Assembly (NCBI GenBank): GCA_035307785.1 | Contig: DATGHS010000316.1 | Span: 1 to 17,422, forward strand | Direction: 5' to 3' | From: DATGHS01 sp035307785 | GTDB lineage: Bacteria; Planctomycetota; Planctomycetia; Gemmatales; Gemmataceae | Length of the DNA stretch: 17,422 nucleotides | Part shown: positions 1 through 8,054 of the stretch, in pieces | How positions within the stretch are numbered: position 1 is the first letter of the stretch | Layout of the letters: each line of letters starts with the position of its first letter | The notes under the pieces: generated by a model | The model's input: only the letters and a program-made list of their open reading frames with translations | The model's database searches: none | What the model was told of the DNA's origin: nothing | Position numbers and translations under genes: made by a program

Positions 1-736
1 TTACCGGATCGAATTTGTGATCGTGGCAGCGGGCGCAACCGACCGTCAGCCCCAGGAACGCGGAGCCGGTGGTCGCAATCATATCGTGTAGTTCATCGGC
101 CCGCTGATGGGCGGTAAGCACCGGGTCGGGACTTTTCACTGCATCCCACGCTCCCGCCACCAGAAATCCGGTGGCTTCATCGGCGCCCAACATGTCGCCG
201 GCAATTTGCTCGCGCACGAATTGATCGTACGGCTTGTCCGAATTGAACGAACGGATGACCCAGTCGCGATAGCGCCAGGCATTGGGCCGGGGCAGATTTG
301 TCTCGAAGCCGTTGCTCTCGGCAAAGCGCACCACGTCGAGCCAGTGCCGTGCCCAGCGCTCGCCGAACTGCGGGCTGGCCAAATAGCGATCTACCAACTG
401 CTCGTAGGCATCGGGCCGCGTGTCGCGCAGAAAATCGTGAACTTCCTCCGGCGATGGCGGCAAGCCGACGAGATCGAATTTGAGCCGCCGAATAAGCGTA
501 CCGCGATCCGCCTCGGGAGCAGGCGCAAGTCCTTCCTTTTCGAGACGAGCCAGAATGAAGTGATCGATGGGATTGCGCGGCCAATCGGCGTGCTTCACGG
601 TTGGCAGCGGCGGCCGCGTAATAGGCTGAAAGGCCCAATGGACGCCAACCGCCGGATCCTGCGCCACCGCAGAGGAGATCGGTGCAATCAGGTAAAGCAA
701 CGGCGCCAGGCGCAATATGGGCAGGAATGACCGCAT
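1..736 (-). CDS. DUF1549 (PSCyt2-type) secreted protein, C-terminal part beyond the window
   Basis: The frame is open from an ATG at 736 to the window edge (245 codons) with no stop, so the gene continues to the left. It begins with a signal peptide (about residues 1-25, AVA before QDP). A DUF1549/PSCyt2 domain follows directly, with PIDHFILARLE near 56-66, FDLVGLPPSPEEV near 87-99, GERWARHWLDVVRFAES near 125-141 and a CxxCH at 234-238 inside GCARCHDHKFDP. DUF1549 proteins are large exported proteins expanded in Planctomycetota, usually ending in a DUF1553 domain. Their role is not established, and a haem or polysaccharide link is only inferred from the company they keep. The N-terminal PSCyt1 cytochrome-like domain often found ahead of DUF1549 is absent here. 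No clear Shine-Dalgarno precedes the ATG. The methyltransferase gene lies 83 bp upstream on the same strand. Confidence 0.9.
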   Translation of the reverse strand, partial: MRSFLPILRLAPLLYLIAPISSAVAQDPAVGVHWAFQPITRPPLPTVKHADWPRNPIDHFILARLEKEGLAPAPEADRGTLIRRLKFDLVGLPPSPEEVHDFLRDTRPDAYEQLVDRYLASPQFGERWARHWLDVVRFAESNGFETNLPRPNAWRYRDWVIRSFNSDKPYDQFVREQIAGDMLGADEATGFLVAGAWDAVKSPDPVLTAHQRADELHDMIATTGSAFLGLTVGCARCHDHKFDPV

Positions 737-819
737 AGCATTAAGAGTAGCAACAGCGGCCAGCGCCGCGAAGTCCCGCGTTTAGCGAGCAGGCGCAAAT
801 CCGTTCATGCCCGATATGC

Positions 820-1509
820 CTATTTCTTCTCAAACCGAACGAAGTAATTCTCGTTGAGGATCTTTTCTTCACCAATCGTCTTGAAACCGGCCGACGTGAT
901 TTCCCGCACGAAAGTCTCCTGTCCCGCGCGCACGTGGCCCATTACAAAATCACTGCTCTTGCCCTCAATCCGGTGAAAGTCGATCAGGACGATTTGGCCG
1001 CCGGGGCGGAGCGCGTCGTGAATCGATTGTAACGTGCGTTGCGGGAACTCGAAGTGATGATAAGTGTCGCAAATAAAGACCAGATCGACAGAGTTCTTGG
1101 GCAGCTTCGTGGAATACTGGTCGCAATGCACCGTCTCGACATTCTTGATCCCGCTTTCGGTGCAGGTTTTTTCGACATAGCGAAGGAACGGCTGCGAAAT
1201 ATCGACGGCGTAGACCTTGCCCTTCTCGCCAACCTCGACGGCAAACTTCCGGGTGAACAGCCCGGTGCCCGCGCCGACGTCAGCGACTGCCATTCCCGTT
1301 TTCAGCTTACAAGCAGCAACAATGTCTTTCGCCTTTGTGGCAATCTCCCGGCTCTCGCCTTCGAATTTCTTGAGATACTCTGGAATGTCGGGGTTCTCGA
1401 AGGGCTTGTTGATCCCGGGCTTGACGCTTTTTTCCTGTGCCGTCACAGGTATGATTGGCACCAAAACGACTCCGACGACGGCAACAAAGGCAGAAAAGGA
1501 GTGTTTCAT
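820..1509 (-). CDS. Exported class I SAM-dependent methyltransferase-like protein
   Basis: This 229-residue protein has a Rossmann-type methyltransferase domain. Motif I is VADVGAGTG at 75-83, an acidic residue ends strand 2 (D103 in YAVDIS), and LRPGGQIVLIDF at 167-178 gives the usual motif III region. The N-terminus (MKHSFSAFVAVVGVVLVPII, then PVTAQ) looks like a cleavable signal peptide ending near residue 25. That is odd for an enzyme whose cofactor is cytosolic. The substrate is unknown. TYHHFEFPQ at 149-157 sits where small-molecule methyltransferases of this type keep a post-motif segment. GAGG lies about 8 nt before the ATG. hisH ends 53 bp upstream, and that gap is AT-rich and contains two adjacent CAATTG palindromes, so the gene may have its own promoter. 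The family call is firm; function and location are inferred. Confidence 0.85.
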   Translation of the reverse strand: MKHSFSAFVAVVGVVLVPIIPVTAQEKSVKPGINKPFENPDIPEYLKKFEGESREIATKAKDIVAACKLKTGMAVADVGAGTGLFTRKFAVEVGEKGKVYAVDISQPFLRYVEKTCTESGIKNVETVHCDQYSTKLPKNSVDLVFICDTYHHFEFPQRTLQSIHDALRPGGQIVLIDFHRIEGKSSDFVMGHVRAGQETFVREITSAGFKTIGEEKILNENYFVRFEKK

Positions 1510-1562
1510 TTTTCGTTCCTCAATTGCAATTGATTTAATTTACTCTTCTCTTCCGACTTGAG

Positions 1563-2177
1563 TTATAACTGCGCGAAATTGCGTAGCATTGTCAGCCCCA
1601 CAGCCTGGCTCTTCTCCGGATGGAACTGGGTCGCAAAGACGTTGTCTTTCCAAATGGCAGCGGTGAACGGCTCGGGATAATCGGCCTCTGCTGCGATCAG
1701 GTCGGGCGATTCCGGGACGGCATAATAGGAATGTACGAAGTAAACCGCATCGCCGTCGTTCAATCCTCGAAACATCGGGCTGGGCCGGCGAAAGCGAAGC
1801 TGATTCCATCCCATGTGCGGGACCTTGAGGCCGGTTCGTTGCGGGAAGCGCACCACGTCGCCGCGGAAGATCTCCATGCCGGTGAACAGGCCGTCTTCAA
1901 AGCTGCGGGTGAACAGGAATTGCAGCCCGAGACAGATGCCAAGGAACGGCCGGCCGGCATGGATATGATTGCGAATTGGCTCGGTCAGGCCGGTTTCGCG
2001 CAGCTTGGCGATGCCATCGCAGAAGGCGCCGACCCCTGGCAACACCAACTTTTCCGCCTCGGCAACGCGATTCGGATCGCTGGTAATCATGGCGGGCTGG
2101 CCGATACGTTCAAACGCTTTCTGCACGCTGCGCAGATTGGCCATTCCGTAGTCGATGATGACAATTTCGCGAGCCAT
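1563..2177 (-). CDS. hisH: Imidazole glycerol phosphate synthase, glutaminase subunit HisH
   Basis: HisH hydrolyses glutamine and channels ammonia to HisF, which makes imidazole glycerol phosphate and AICAR in histidine biosynthesis (cytoplasm). The 204-residue length is normal for the family. Class I amidotransferase features are complete. The start is IVIIDYGMANLRSV, the oxyanion segment is LPGVGAFCDG near 46-55, the nucleophile is C82 in GICLGLQFLF, and the other triad members are H186 and E188 in TQFHPEKS. VPHMGWNQL at 119-127 is also typical of HisH. The ATG at 2177 has only a weak GGGA upstream. A strong hairpin repeat ends about 19 nt before the start, between this gene and pilD. No hisF or other his gene is in the window, so the partner must be encoded elsewhere. 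Confidence 0.97.
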   Translation of the reverse strand: MAREIVIIDYGMANLRSVQKAFERIGQPAMITSDPNRVAEAEKLVLPGVGAFCDGIAKLRETGLTEPIRNHIHAGRPFLGICLGLQFLFTRSFEDGLFTGMEIFRGDVVRFPQRTGLKVPHMGWNQLRFRRPSPMFRGLNDGDAVYFVHSYYAVPESPDLIAAEADYPEPFTAAIWKDNVFATQFHPEKSQAVGLTMLRNFAQL

Positions 2178-2195
2178 ATTGGTGTCCCGTGAGCC

Positions 2196-2253
2196 GTAGG
2201 TCAGGCTTTCCAGCCTGACAAGCTATCGCAGTCAGGCTGGAAAGCCTGACTAC
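2196..2253. repeat. Paired inverted hairpin repeat between pilD and hisH
   Basis: Two copies of a short hairpin unit lie head to head. The left copy (2196-2219) is GTAGG followed by TCAGGCT, TTCC and AGCCTGA. The right copy (2231-2253) is the same unit reversed and ends in CTAC. They are separated by 11 bp. Each copy folds alone (8-bp arms, 4-bp loop), and the pair can also form one long stem. The TAG stop of pilD (2250-2252) lies inside the right copy. Related units occur at 5551-5613 and 12314-12338. This looks like a dispersed REP-type element that may act as an attenuator or mRNA-stabilising structure between pilD and hisH. Confidence 0.85.
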
Positions 2254-3398
2254 TGTCCGCTTCCTCCTTCCATTGATTTTGCCGGGGGCCGAAAGGTTCG
2301 CATCAGCAGAGCTAGCGAGAATAACATCATCCCGCTGCCGCCGAACAAGATCAGCAACAGCACGTCGTTGAAAAACAAAGGCTGAAGTTCCGGCCCAATC
2401 CATTTCCAACAGAGCCAGGTTATAAGCGTGCCGACTGCCAACCCGGGTCCAAACGGCAAGGAATTATCGCCACGGAAGATTAGCTGTGGCAAGGCCAGGA
2501 ACAGCGACGCAACCGCCCCGACCAGGAACGCAATTACTACAACCTGCCAGCCCAAAAACGCGCCTACCATCATCATCAGATCGGCGTCGCCGAGGCCAAG
2601 CGCTTCCTTGCCGAGCCCTTTTTCAAACAGGAACTTGACGGCCCGCAGTAGAAACGTGCCGGCCAAGGCGCCGGCTAAGCCAGTGAAGAGCCCCAGCTGC
2701 CAGCTACCGGCTGGCAGTCCAGTCGGCGGGGGCCCCCATACAGGCCATGGATACAACCCCGGTTTCACCGGTCCCATCATCATCGACCATTGATTTAATG
2801 AGGCGCTACGGACGAGCGGAAGCGGCATCGCCTGTGCGGGCGGATTCGGCCAGGGCCACGGGAACGCAATGGCGAAGATGAGTCCGATCAGTGTTCCCGG
2901 CAGCGTAACCGACAGAGGAATCGTGCGGTCCTCCAAATCGCACAGCGCGGCCGTGAGAAGCAGGCAAAACAAAACCGCCCGGTGCAGGAAGAACAGGAAG
3001 TAAGCCCGGTTCTGCCAACTGAAAGGTTCGAATTGCAGATCGCGCACCGCATTGCGAAATTCCGGCATCTCGTGCTGATTGCGAATCACCTCCAGGTAAA
3101 ACAGGCCGACGAACGCTACACCGACCAGCAATTCAATTAGAAAATAGCGAATGGAAAAACGCGCCTTGCAAGTGCGGCAGCGGCCGCCCAGGATCCAGTA
3201 ACTCAGCAGCGGCAGGTTATCGTACCAGCGAATGGGTTGAAAGCATTTGCCGCAGCGCGAGCCGGGCCAGGCGATGCTCTTTTCTCGGGGCAGCCGCGCG
3301 ATGCACACATTCAGCAAGCTGCCAATGATGGAGCCCAAGATAAATACGATGACAAGGACGAAAATGATGGGGCCCTGGTAGATAAGGAAGTCGATCAT
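2250..3398 (-). CDS. pilD: Type IV prepilin peptidase / N-methyltransferase (A24 family)
   Basis: This membrane aspartyl protease cleaves the leader of type IV pilins and type II secretion pseudopilins and methylates the new N-terminus. Its 382 residues contain many hydrophobic helices. The N-terminal cytoplasmic domain has the two zinc-binding CxxC pairs (C49/C52 and C74/C77) and the FLGSIIGSLLNVCIARLP-like first helix. The two catalytic aspartates are D154 (D-LEDRT-IP) and D271 in the GxGD motif GLGDADL. It is longer than the usual 250-290 residues because of a proline-rich insert at about 183-232. The ATG overlaps the aroK stop by 4 bp (ATGA), which indicates translational coupling. Its stop codon lies in a hairpin repeat. 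Pilin substrates are not in the window. Confidence 0.95.
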   Translation of the reverse strand: MIDFLIYQGPIIFVLVIVFILGSIIGSLLNVCIARLPREKSIAWPGSRCGKCFQPIRWYDNLPLLSYWILGGRCRTCKARFSIRYFLIELLVGVAFVGLFYLEVIRNQHEMPEFRNAVRDLQFEPFSWQNRAYFLFFLHRAVLFCLLLTAALCDLEDRTIPLSVTLPGTLIGLIFAIAFPWPWPNPPAQAMPLPLVRSASLNQWSMMMGPVKPGLYPWPVWGPPPTGLPAGSWQLGLFTGLAGALAGTFLLRAVKFLFEKGLGKEALGLGDADLMMMVGAFLGWQVVVIAFLVGAVASLFLALPQLIFRGDNSLPFGPGLAVGTLITWLCWKWIGPELQPLFFNDVLLLILFGGSGMMLFSLALLMRTFRPPAKSMEGGSGQ

Positions 3399-3916
3399 GA
3401 TGCCAAGATATCATCCACAATCTCATGCGGCGAGCGACCGGTTGTGTCAACAATCAGAGTCGCACATTCGCGGTACAGACTCTCGCGCTGCCGCAGCAAT
3501 TCCTTAATCTCGGCTTGGCCGCCGGCAAGCAAGTTCGGTCTGCGCCCCCAGGTCGAGTCATCATCCTGCAGGCGTTGCCACAGTGTCTCCGCATCGGCCG
3601 TAAGCCAGATCACCTTTTGGGTTGCGCGCAAGCGCTGCCGGTTGGTTTCCCGCAACACCACGCCGCCGCCAGCGGCGATCACGGCTGGCCCTTTTTTTAG
3701 CAGGTCTTGGAGCACTTCTGTTTCCAAATCGCGGAAGTGCTTTTCCCCCTCGGCAGCGAAGATTTCGCGAATGCTCTTTCCGCCCCTTGCTTCGAGTTCA
3801 ACATCGGCATCGTAAAACGGCAAGGACAGTCTTTCCGCCAAAAGCCGGCCGACGGTTGTTTTTCCCGTTCCACGAAGCCCGATAAGCAGGATCGAGCCGA
3901 GTGCTGGCGGCGTCAT
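3395..3916 (-). CDS. aroK: Shikimate kinase
   Basis: The enzyme phosphorylates shikimate with ATP at the 3-hydroxyl in the chorismate pathway (cytoplasm). The 173-residue length is typical. Visible motifs are the P-loop GLRGTGKT at 13-20, the shikimate-binding DAD at 36-38 (FYDADVELE), R62 in KHFRDLE, and GGG at 83-85 (IAAGGGVVLR). The lid region includes WGRRPNLL. The gene overlaps aroDE upstream and pilD downstream by 4 bp each (ATGA). It therefore sits in the middle of a coupled aroDE-aroK-pilD unit and follows the enzyme that makes its substrate. Confidence 0.97.
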   Translation of the reverse strand: MTPPALGSILLIGLRGTGKTTVGRLLAERLSLPFYDADVELEARGGKSIREIFAAEGEKHFRDLETEVLQDLLKKGPAVIAAGGGVVLRETNRQRLRATQKVIWLTADAETLWQRLQDDDSTWGRRPNLLAGGQAEIKELLRQRESLYRECATLIVDTTGRSPHEIVDDILAS

Positions 3917-5460
3917 TCCTTCGCCTCGGCTTCTTCGTCATCGTCGCGAATGGTTACCGGCGAGAGAGCCTCGCGAACAATGTCGCGCAAATCTTCCAGT
4001 GGCGGCTGGCGACCGGTAAACATCTCGAATTGCAGCGCGGCTTGCCGCACGAACATCTCCAGGCCAGTCACCACTCGGCAACCGCGTTGGCGGGCCGCTT
4101 TCACCAGCACCGTGGACTCTGGGTTGTAAACAGTGTCGAAAACGATCATGTTCGGCTGCAGGTAGCCAGCGTGGATAGGCGTGTCGTCCAGGTTCGGATA
4201 CATGCCCACGGAGGTGGCGTTTACCAGAATGTCGCAGCCGGTGACATGCCGGCCCATCCATTCCAACACGCGGCCTTCGACTTCTTCCGCCAGAACATGG
4301 GCTCGTTCCGTCGTGCGATTGCTGATGGTCAGGATGCAACCCGCCTTCTTTAGTGCATGCGCGATGGCCCGGCCCACGCCGCCGGCGCCCAGGAGAGAAA
4401 CCATCTTATTGCCCAACGTCGGCGGATTGCCGTCTTCGCTCGGCCCCATAGCAACCAAAAGCGAATCGATCACCGCCTGGTAATCTGTATTGGCGGCTGC
4501 AAAGCCGTCTTCCCCGGCAAGCCGCACCAGCGTGTTGGCAGCGCGCGTCTGCCGCACCGTTTCGTCCGGTTTCTTGGCAAGGGCCGCGGCGGCTTCCTTG
4601 TGCGGAATGGTGACGCTGTAACCATGCACCGGAATGCTGTCGAACGCATTCAAGAAGGGCTCGAGCCCTCCTCGTGGCACGCGGAATGGCAGATACACGG
4701 CATTGATGCCGTAATCTTTGAACAGTCGATTGTGCAGGAGCGGGCTCAAGCTATGCGCGACCGGGTCGCCGATCACGCCGTAGACTTTCGTGTCGGCATT
4801 CATGGTGCCAACGGGGTAAACCGTTTGCAGGTCATGCATCGACGGCATGCCGGGAGCGATCACGCGCTCGGGGTTGAAGGCGGCATAGATGAATGGAGCG
4901 CCGAATTTCAGGCCTAGCAACCGGCTGGGGAAACCGATGTCGCCCATGCAATGGGCCACGGTCGGCTTCTTGGCGTCCTTCACGAGATTCAGAATGCGAA
5001 GGTTGTCTTCCGGTTGCTGAGCGGTGACGGCAATCTTGAGCACGTCGGCGTCTTGCCGCTGCATCTTTTCGAAGATTTCGTCGAGGTTATCCGGAACGTT
5101 GTCTTGATTGTGATAGCTGACGATTCGCTTGGTCGAACCGTAGCGGCGAATCTCATCGGCGACGGTGGTTTCCAGGTCCACCCAGTCGAAGCCACTGGCG
5201 ATGCATTGCCGCAACAGCATGCGGCGTTGCTCTTCGGTCCCCTTCCAGCGGCCGCCGTCTTCCGGCTTGCGAATGGTCGCCACCAGCGGGCAGGGGCGGT
5301 TTTCCAGCAATCGCTTCATTTCGGGAGCGCGATTGAGGAAATCGAGCCGCAGCTCCAGCATCTTGGCGCCGCGTTTGGCAGCTTCCTGGATTTCCACCAT
5401 CATCATCCGGTGGCGGGTGCGGGCAATCACCACACAAACGCGGTCCAAATTCGAAGTCAT
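3913..5460 (-). CDS. aroDE: Bifunctional type I 3-dehydroquinate dehydratase / shikimate dehydrogenase
   Basis: One 515-residue protein carries two successive steps of the shikimate pathway. Residues 1 to about 220 are a type I (Schiff-base) dehydroquinase, with ELRLDFL at 36-42, the catalytic His in SYHNQD (H117) and the Schiff-base Lys in DVLKIAV (K142). Residues about 225-495 are an AroE-type dehydrogenase. This part shows VIGDPVAHSLSPLLHN at 229-244, catalytic K288 in TIPHKEA, D326 in AANTDY, the NADP-binding loop GAGGVGRA near 358-365, and NATSVGMYP at 414-422. The same fusion order is known from plants and chlamydiae. The C-terminus is an acidic tail (DDDEEAEAKE). It is the first gene of an operon with aroK and pilD and is divergent from the ABC transporter genes. 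Confidence 0.97.
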   Translation of the reverse strand: MTSNLDRVCVVIARTRHRMMMVEIQEAAKRGAKMLELRLDFLNRAPEMKRLLENRPCPLVATIRKPEDGGRWKGTEEQRRMLLRQCIASGFDWVDLETTVADEIRRYGSTKRIVSYHNQDNVPDNLDEIFEKMQRQDADVLKIAVTAQQPEDNLRILNLVKDAKKPTVAHCMGDIGFPSRLLGLKFGAPFIYAAFNPERVIAPGMPSMHDLQTVYPVGTMNADTKVYGVIGDPVAHSLSPLLHNRLFKDYGINAVYLPFRVPRGGLEPFLNAFDSIPVHGYSVTIPHKEAAAALAKKPDETVRQTRAANTLVRLAGEDGFAAANTDYQAVIDSLLVAMGPSEDGNPPTLGNKMVSLLGAGGVGRAIAHALKKAGCILTISNRTTERAHVLAEEVEGRVLEWMGRHVTGCDILVNATSVGMYPNLDDTPIHAGYLQPNMIVFDTVYNPESTVLVKAARQRGCRVVTGLEMFVRQAALQFEMFTGRQPPLEDLRDIVREALSPVTIRDDDEEAEAKE

Positions 5461-5550
5461 TCGCTCTTCTCGTTTGGAGAACTCCCCTTCCCCTGACTGG
5501 ACATTCTAACGAATGCGCTATCCCGCCGCAACCGCCCCCGCCCCGCCGTC

Positions 5551-5613
5551 GTAGGTCAGCCTTTCCTGGCTGTCTGCGGAGTCGTCGAGTCAGGCTGGAA
5601 AAACCTGAACTAC
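5551..5613. repeat. Second inverted pair of the GTAGG hairpin repeat, diverged
   Basis: A GTAGG-TCAGCC-TTTCC-TGGCTG unit (from 5551) is followed after a short spacer by an inverted unit, TCAGGCT-GGAAA-AACCTGA-ACTAC, ending at 5613. The arrangement (GTAGG outward on both ends, TTTCC/GGAAA in the loops) matches the pair at 2196-2253, but the arms are less perfect. It lies between the divergent aroDE and ABC transporter genes, about 10 bp upstream of the proposed promoter at 5624. Here it cannot be a simple end-of-operon terminator. Confidence 0.7.
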
Positions 5614-5623
5614 GTCCACGCCC

Positions 5624-5651
5624 TTGCGACTCTTGCCGGAGCAAGTATGAT
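5624..5651 (+). promoter_or_regulatory. Candidate sigma70-type promoter of the ABC transporter operon
   Basis: A -35-like TTGCGA (5624-5629) and a -10-like TATGAT (5646-5651) are 16 bp apart, about 40 bp before the TTG start at 5692. Between them is a perfect 5-bp inverted repeat, CTTGC-CGGA-GCAAG (5632-5645), which could be an operator half-site pair. The match to consensus is 4/6 and 5/6. This is a visual inference only. Confidence 0.35.
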
Positions 5652-5675
5652 GTAATCGCATTGGAAAACAATGTA

Positions 5676-5684
5676 AAGGAGAGG
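5676..5684 (+). promoter_or_regulatory. Shine-Dalgarno that selects a TTG start
   Basis: AAGGAGAGG ends 7 nt before the TTG at 5692. No comparable site precedes the next in-frame ATG (5719), so the rarer TTG is the better start for the ABC transporter fusion. Confidence 0.7.
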
Positions 5685-5691
5685 AACCAAT

Positions 5692-7230
5692 TTGATCGCA
5701 CGAGTATTCATCGCTTGCATGGCATCGCTATTGCTCTCGCCGTGCCTTCGCGCCGACACGCTCGATGAAATCAAGAAGCGCGGCGTCATTCGATGGGGCG
5801 GCGATGAAGAGGGCGGCGCGCCGTACATCATCGGGGGCGATGACAAGACCCGGCCGGCCGGATTCGAAGGCGAACTGATGGAGGCTCTGGCCAAAAAGCT
5901 TGGCGTCCGACCGGAATTCAAACAATGCGACTGGGCCAATCTGACCGACCTACTTCGCGGTGGCGAAGTAGACATCATTTGCAACGGCGTCGAACTCCGT
6001 AAGGATCGCGTGCAAAGTAATCTTTGCACCATTCCTTATTTTGTAAACGACCTCCAATTACTGGCACGCAAAAATGATGGGCGCCTCAAGAGTTGGGCCG
6101 ATCTCCGCCAACCGATTCAGGGAGACAAATGGCATATCGGAGTACTGACCGATACGGCCGCCGAGCGTTTCCTCAAGGAAAACTTTGCGGAGACAGTGAA
6201 AACCAAGGATTATCCCGGCACAACTCAGGCAATGGACCACGTTCGTGACGAACAACTAGACGCAACCCTGACTGATCTGATGGCCGCGAACACTTTTGGA
6301 AACCGTTATCCGACTCTGCATTTTGTCGGCGAAACAGTGGGTCGCGGCTATTTCGTGATTTACCTTCGCCCCGGAAATGAGCGACTGCGTGACGAATTGA
6401 ACGCCGGCCTTCGCGAGATGATGGCGGACGGTCGACTCAAAACGATCTATGACAAATATCAGATCTGGAATGACGCACAATTAACACTCGTCATCCCCGA
6501 AGTGCAGCAGTTGCCCGATCAGATGCGTGGCGGTGAAGAACGCAAACGCGGTTGGGCCGTCATCCGCGAAAACTTGGTCACTTTGCTGGAAGCAGCCGGT
6601 ATGACGGTGCTGCTCAGCATCACCTCCATGCCCCTGGCAATTGTGCTTGGGCTGCTGATTGCATTGGGGCGTCTGTTCGGGCCAGCCATCTTGCGCGCGC
6701 CGCTAGCTGTTTATGTGGAAGTCATCCGTGGCACCCCGCTAATGCTCCAGCTGTTCTTCCTTTTCTACGTTTTGCCGTGGGCAATTCACAGTTTCGTGGC
6801 CTTGCCGGACTGGTGGAACCATAATTTCGCGCTCATTGCAGCCGTGAGCGGGCTGGCCATCAATTACTCTGCATACGAGGCCGAAATCTACCGTGCCGGC
6901 TTGCAGGCGATTCCCGCGGGGCAAATGGAGGCCGCGCTTTCACTGGGCCTCACGCGGCGGCAAGCGCTTCGCTACGTCCTTGTTCCCCAGGCGGTGCGAA
7001 TTGTCATCCCTCCCGTGACGAATGACTTTATTGCCCTCTTCAAGGACACCTCCGTCTGCTCGGCCATCACGATCATCGAGTTGAGCAAACAATACAGTAT
7101 CGTGGCCAATAACACCGGCGCCCCGCTGGAAGTTGCTGCCGTGACCGCACTGCTGTATCTGGCGATGAGCTACCCGTTATCCCTGCTGGCCCGACGCTTG
7201 GAGAAGCGCGTGCCGGCCATCAATGCGTAG
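5692..7230 (+). CDS. Amino-acid-type ABC transporter, solute-binding protein fused to permease
   Basis: This 512-residue protein joins two subunits that are usually separate. A signal-like hydrophobic segment (about 1-21) precedes a family 3 solute-binding domain (about 22-258) with TLDEIKKRGVIRWG at the start, GFEGELMEALAKKLG and ADGRLKTIYDKYQIW at the end. Residues about 290-505 are a His/Glu/Gln-type permease with several transmembrane helices and the EAA loop that docks the ATPase (EAALSLGLTRRQALRYVL from 413, with P432 and P440 following). VEVIRGTPLMLQLFFLFY at 342-359 is typical of polar amino acid permeases. With the ATPase gene 14 bp downstream it forms a complete importer with a tethered binding domain. 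The ligand is probably a polar amino acid, which cannot be specified further. The start is TTG, chosen for its strong Shine-Dalgarno. Confidence 0.93.
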   Translation: MIARVFIACMASLLLSPCLRADTLDEIKKRGVIRWGGDEEGGAPYIIGGDDKTRPAGFEGELMEALAKKLGVRPEFKQCDWANLTDLLRGGEVDIICNGVELRKDRVQSNLCTIPYFVNDLQLLARKNDGRLKSWADLRQPIQGDKWHIGVLTDTAAERFLKENFAETVKTKDYPGTTQAMDHVRDEQLDATLTDLMAANTFGNRYPTLHFVGETVGRGYFVIYLRPGNERLRDELNAGLREMMADGRLKTIYDKYQIWNDAQLTLVIPEVQQLPDQMRGGEERKRGWAVIRENLVTLLEAAGMTVLLSITSMPLAIVLGLLIALGRLFGPAILRAPLAVYVEVIRGTPLMLQLFFLFYVLPWAIHSFVALPDWWNHNFALIAAVSGLAINYSAYEAEIYRAGLQAIPAGQMEAALSLGLTRRQALRYVLVPQAVRIVIPPVTNDFIALFKDTSVCSAITIIELSKQYSIVANNTGAPLEVAAVTALLYLAMSYPLSLLARRLEKRVPAINA

Positions 7231-7244
7231 GTTGGAAGCGAACG

Positions 7245-7979
7245 ATGATCCAAGTCTCTGGCCTCTGCAAAAATCATGGTTCACTGGCCGTACTCAAAGG
7301 CGTCTGCATGTCGGTGCAGCGCGGCGAAGTGGCGGCCATCATCGGCCCGTCCGGCGGCGGCAAGAGCACGCTACTGCGCTGCATCAACGGCCTGGAGCGC
7401 TTTCAGCAAGGCGAAATTCAAGTCGATAACCTGAAACTTTCCAGCCGGCCCGACGGCGAAGCGTTGCGGAAACTTCGGCAGCACGTGGGCATGGTTTTCC
7501 AGCAGTTTCACCTATTCCCGCACATGACCGTGCTGGAAAACGTAATGTGTGGGCCGCGCTTGGTGTTGAAGCAAAGCCGCGCTCAAGCCGAGCCAGAGGG
7601 CGTGCGCCTGTTAGAGCGCGTCGGCTTGAAGGACAAACTGCATTGCAAGCCCGAGCAACTGTCCGGCGGCCAGCAACAGCGCGTGGCAATAGCCCGAGCC
7701 CTGGCCGTGAAGCCCGATGCCATCCTTTTCGACGAACCGACCAGTGCGCTGGATCCCGTCATGGCCAATGAAGTGCTGGCCGTGATTACCGACCTGGCGA
7801 AGCACGAACAGACAATGCTGGTGGTGACGCACGCCATGGGCTTCGCCGAACGTGTGGCGCAAACCGTGCATGTGATGGCCGAAGGGCAGGTTGCGGAATC
7901 TGGCCCGGCCGACCAGATTTTTCACGCGCCAAGAACGGAAGTCACGAAGCGCTTTTTGATGCAGGTGAAGACAAGCTAA
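7245..7979 (+). CDS. glnQ: Amino-acid ABC transporter ATP-binding protein (GlnQ/HisP type)
   Basis: This 244-residue nucleotide-binding subunit powers the importer encoded just upstream. It has Walker A GPSGGGKST at 34-42, the Q-loop in VFQQFHLFPHMTVLENV near 85-100, signature LSGGQ at 139-143, Walker B ILFDEP at 160-165, the D-loop SALDP, and the switch histidine H196 in VVTHAMGF. FHLFPHMTVLENV is characteristic of polar amino acid transporters. GGAAG lies 6 nt before the ATG. The gap to the permease fusion is 14 bp, so they are one operon. The symbol is by family resemblance and glutamine specificity is not shown. Confidence 0.93.
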   Translation: MIQVSGLCKNHGSLAVLKGVCMSVQRGEVAAIIGPSGGGKSTLLRCINGLERFQQGEIQVDNLKLSSRPDGEALRKLRQHVGMVFQQFHLFPHMTVLENVMCGPRLVLKQSRAQAEPEGVRLLERVGLKDKLHCKPEQLSGGQQQRVAIARALAVKPDAILFDEPTSALDPVMANEVLAVITDLAKHEQTMLVVTHAMGFAERVAQTVHVMAEGQVAESGPADQIFHAPRTEVTKRFLMQVKTS

Positions 7980-8054
7980 CCGCTTGGGGCTTCGCCGGTT
8001 GCCGCTTCACTGCTTTTGCGGTTGAAAGAATACCATCCATTCCAGGAATCCCAC

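Noticed and set aside
107..730. 207-codon plus-strand frame
   Set aside because: It is antisense to the DUF1549 gene, whose conserved motifs are clear on the other strand.
4357..5496. Plus-strand frames at 4357-4917 and 4951-5496
   Set aside because: They are antisense to aroDE, with no domains of their own.
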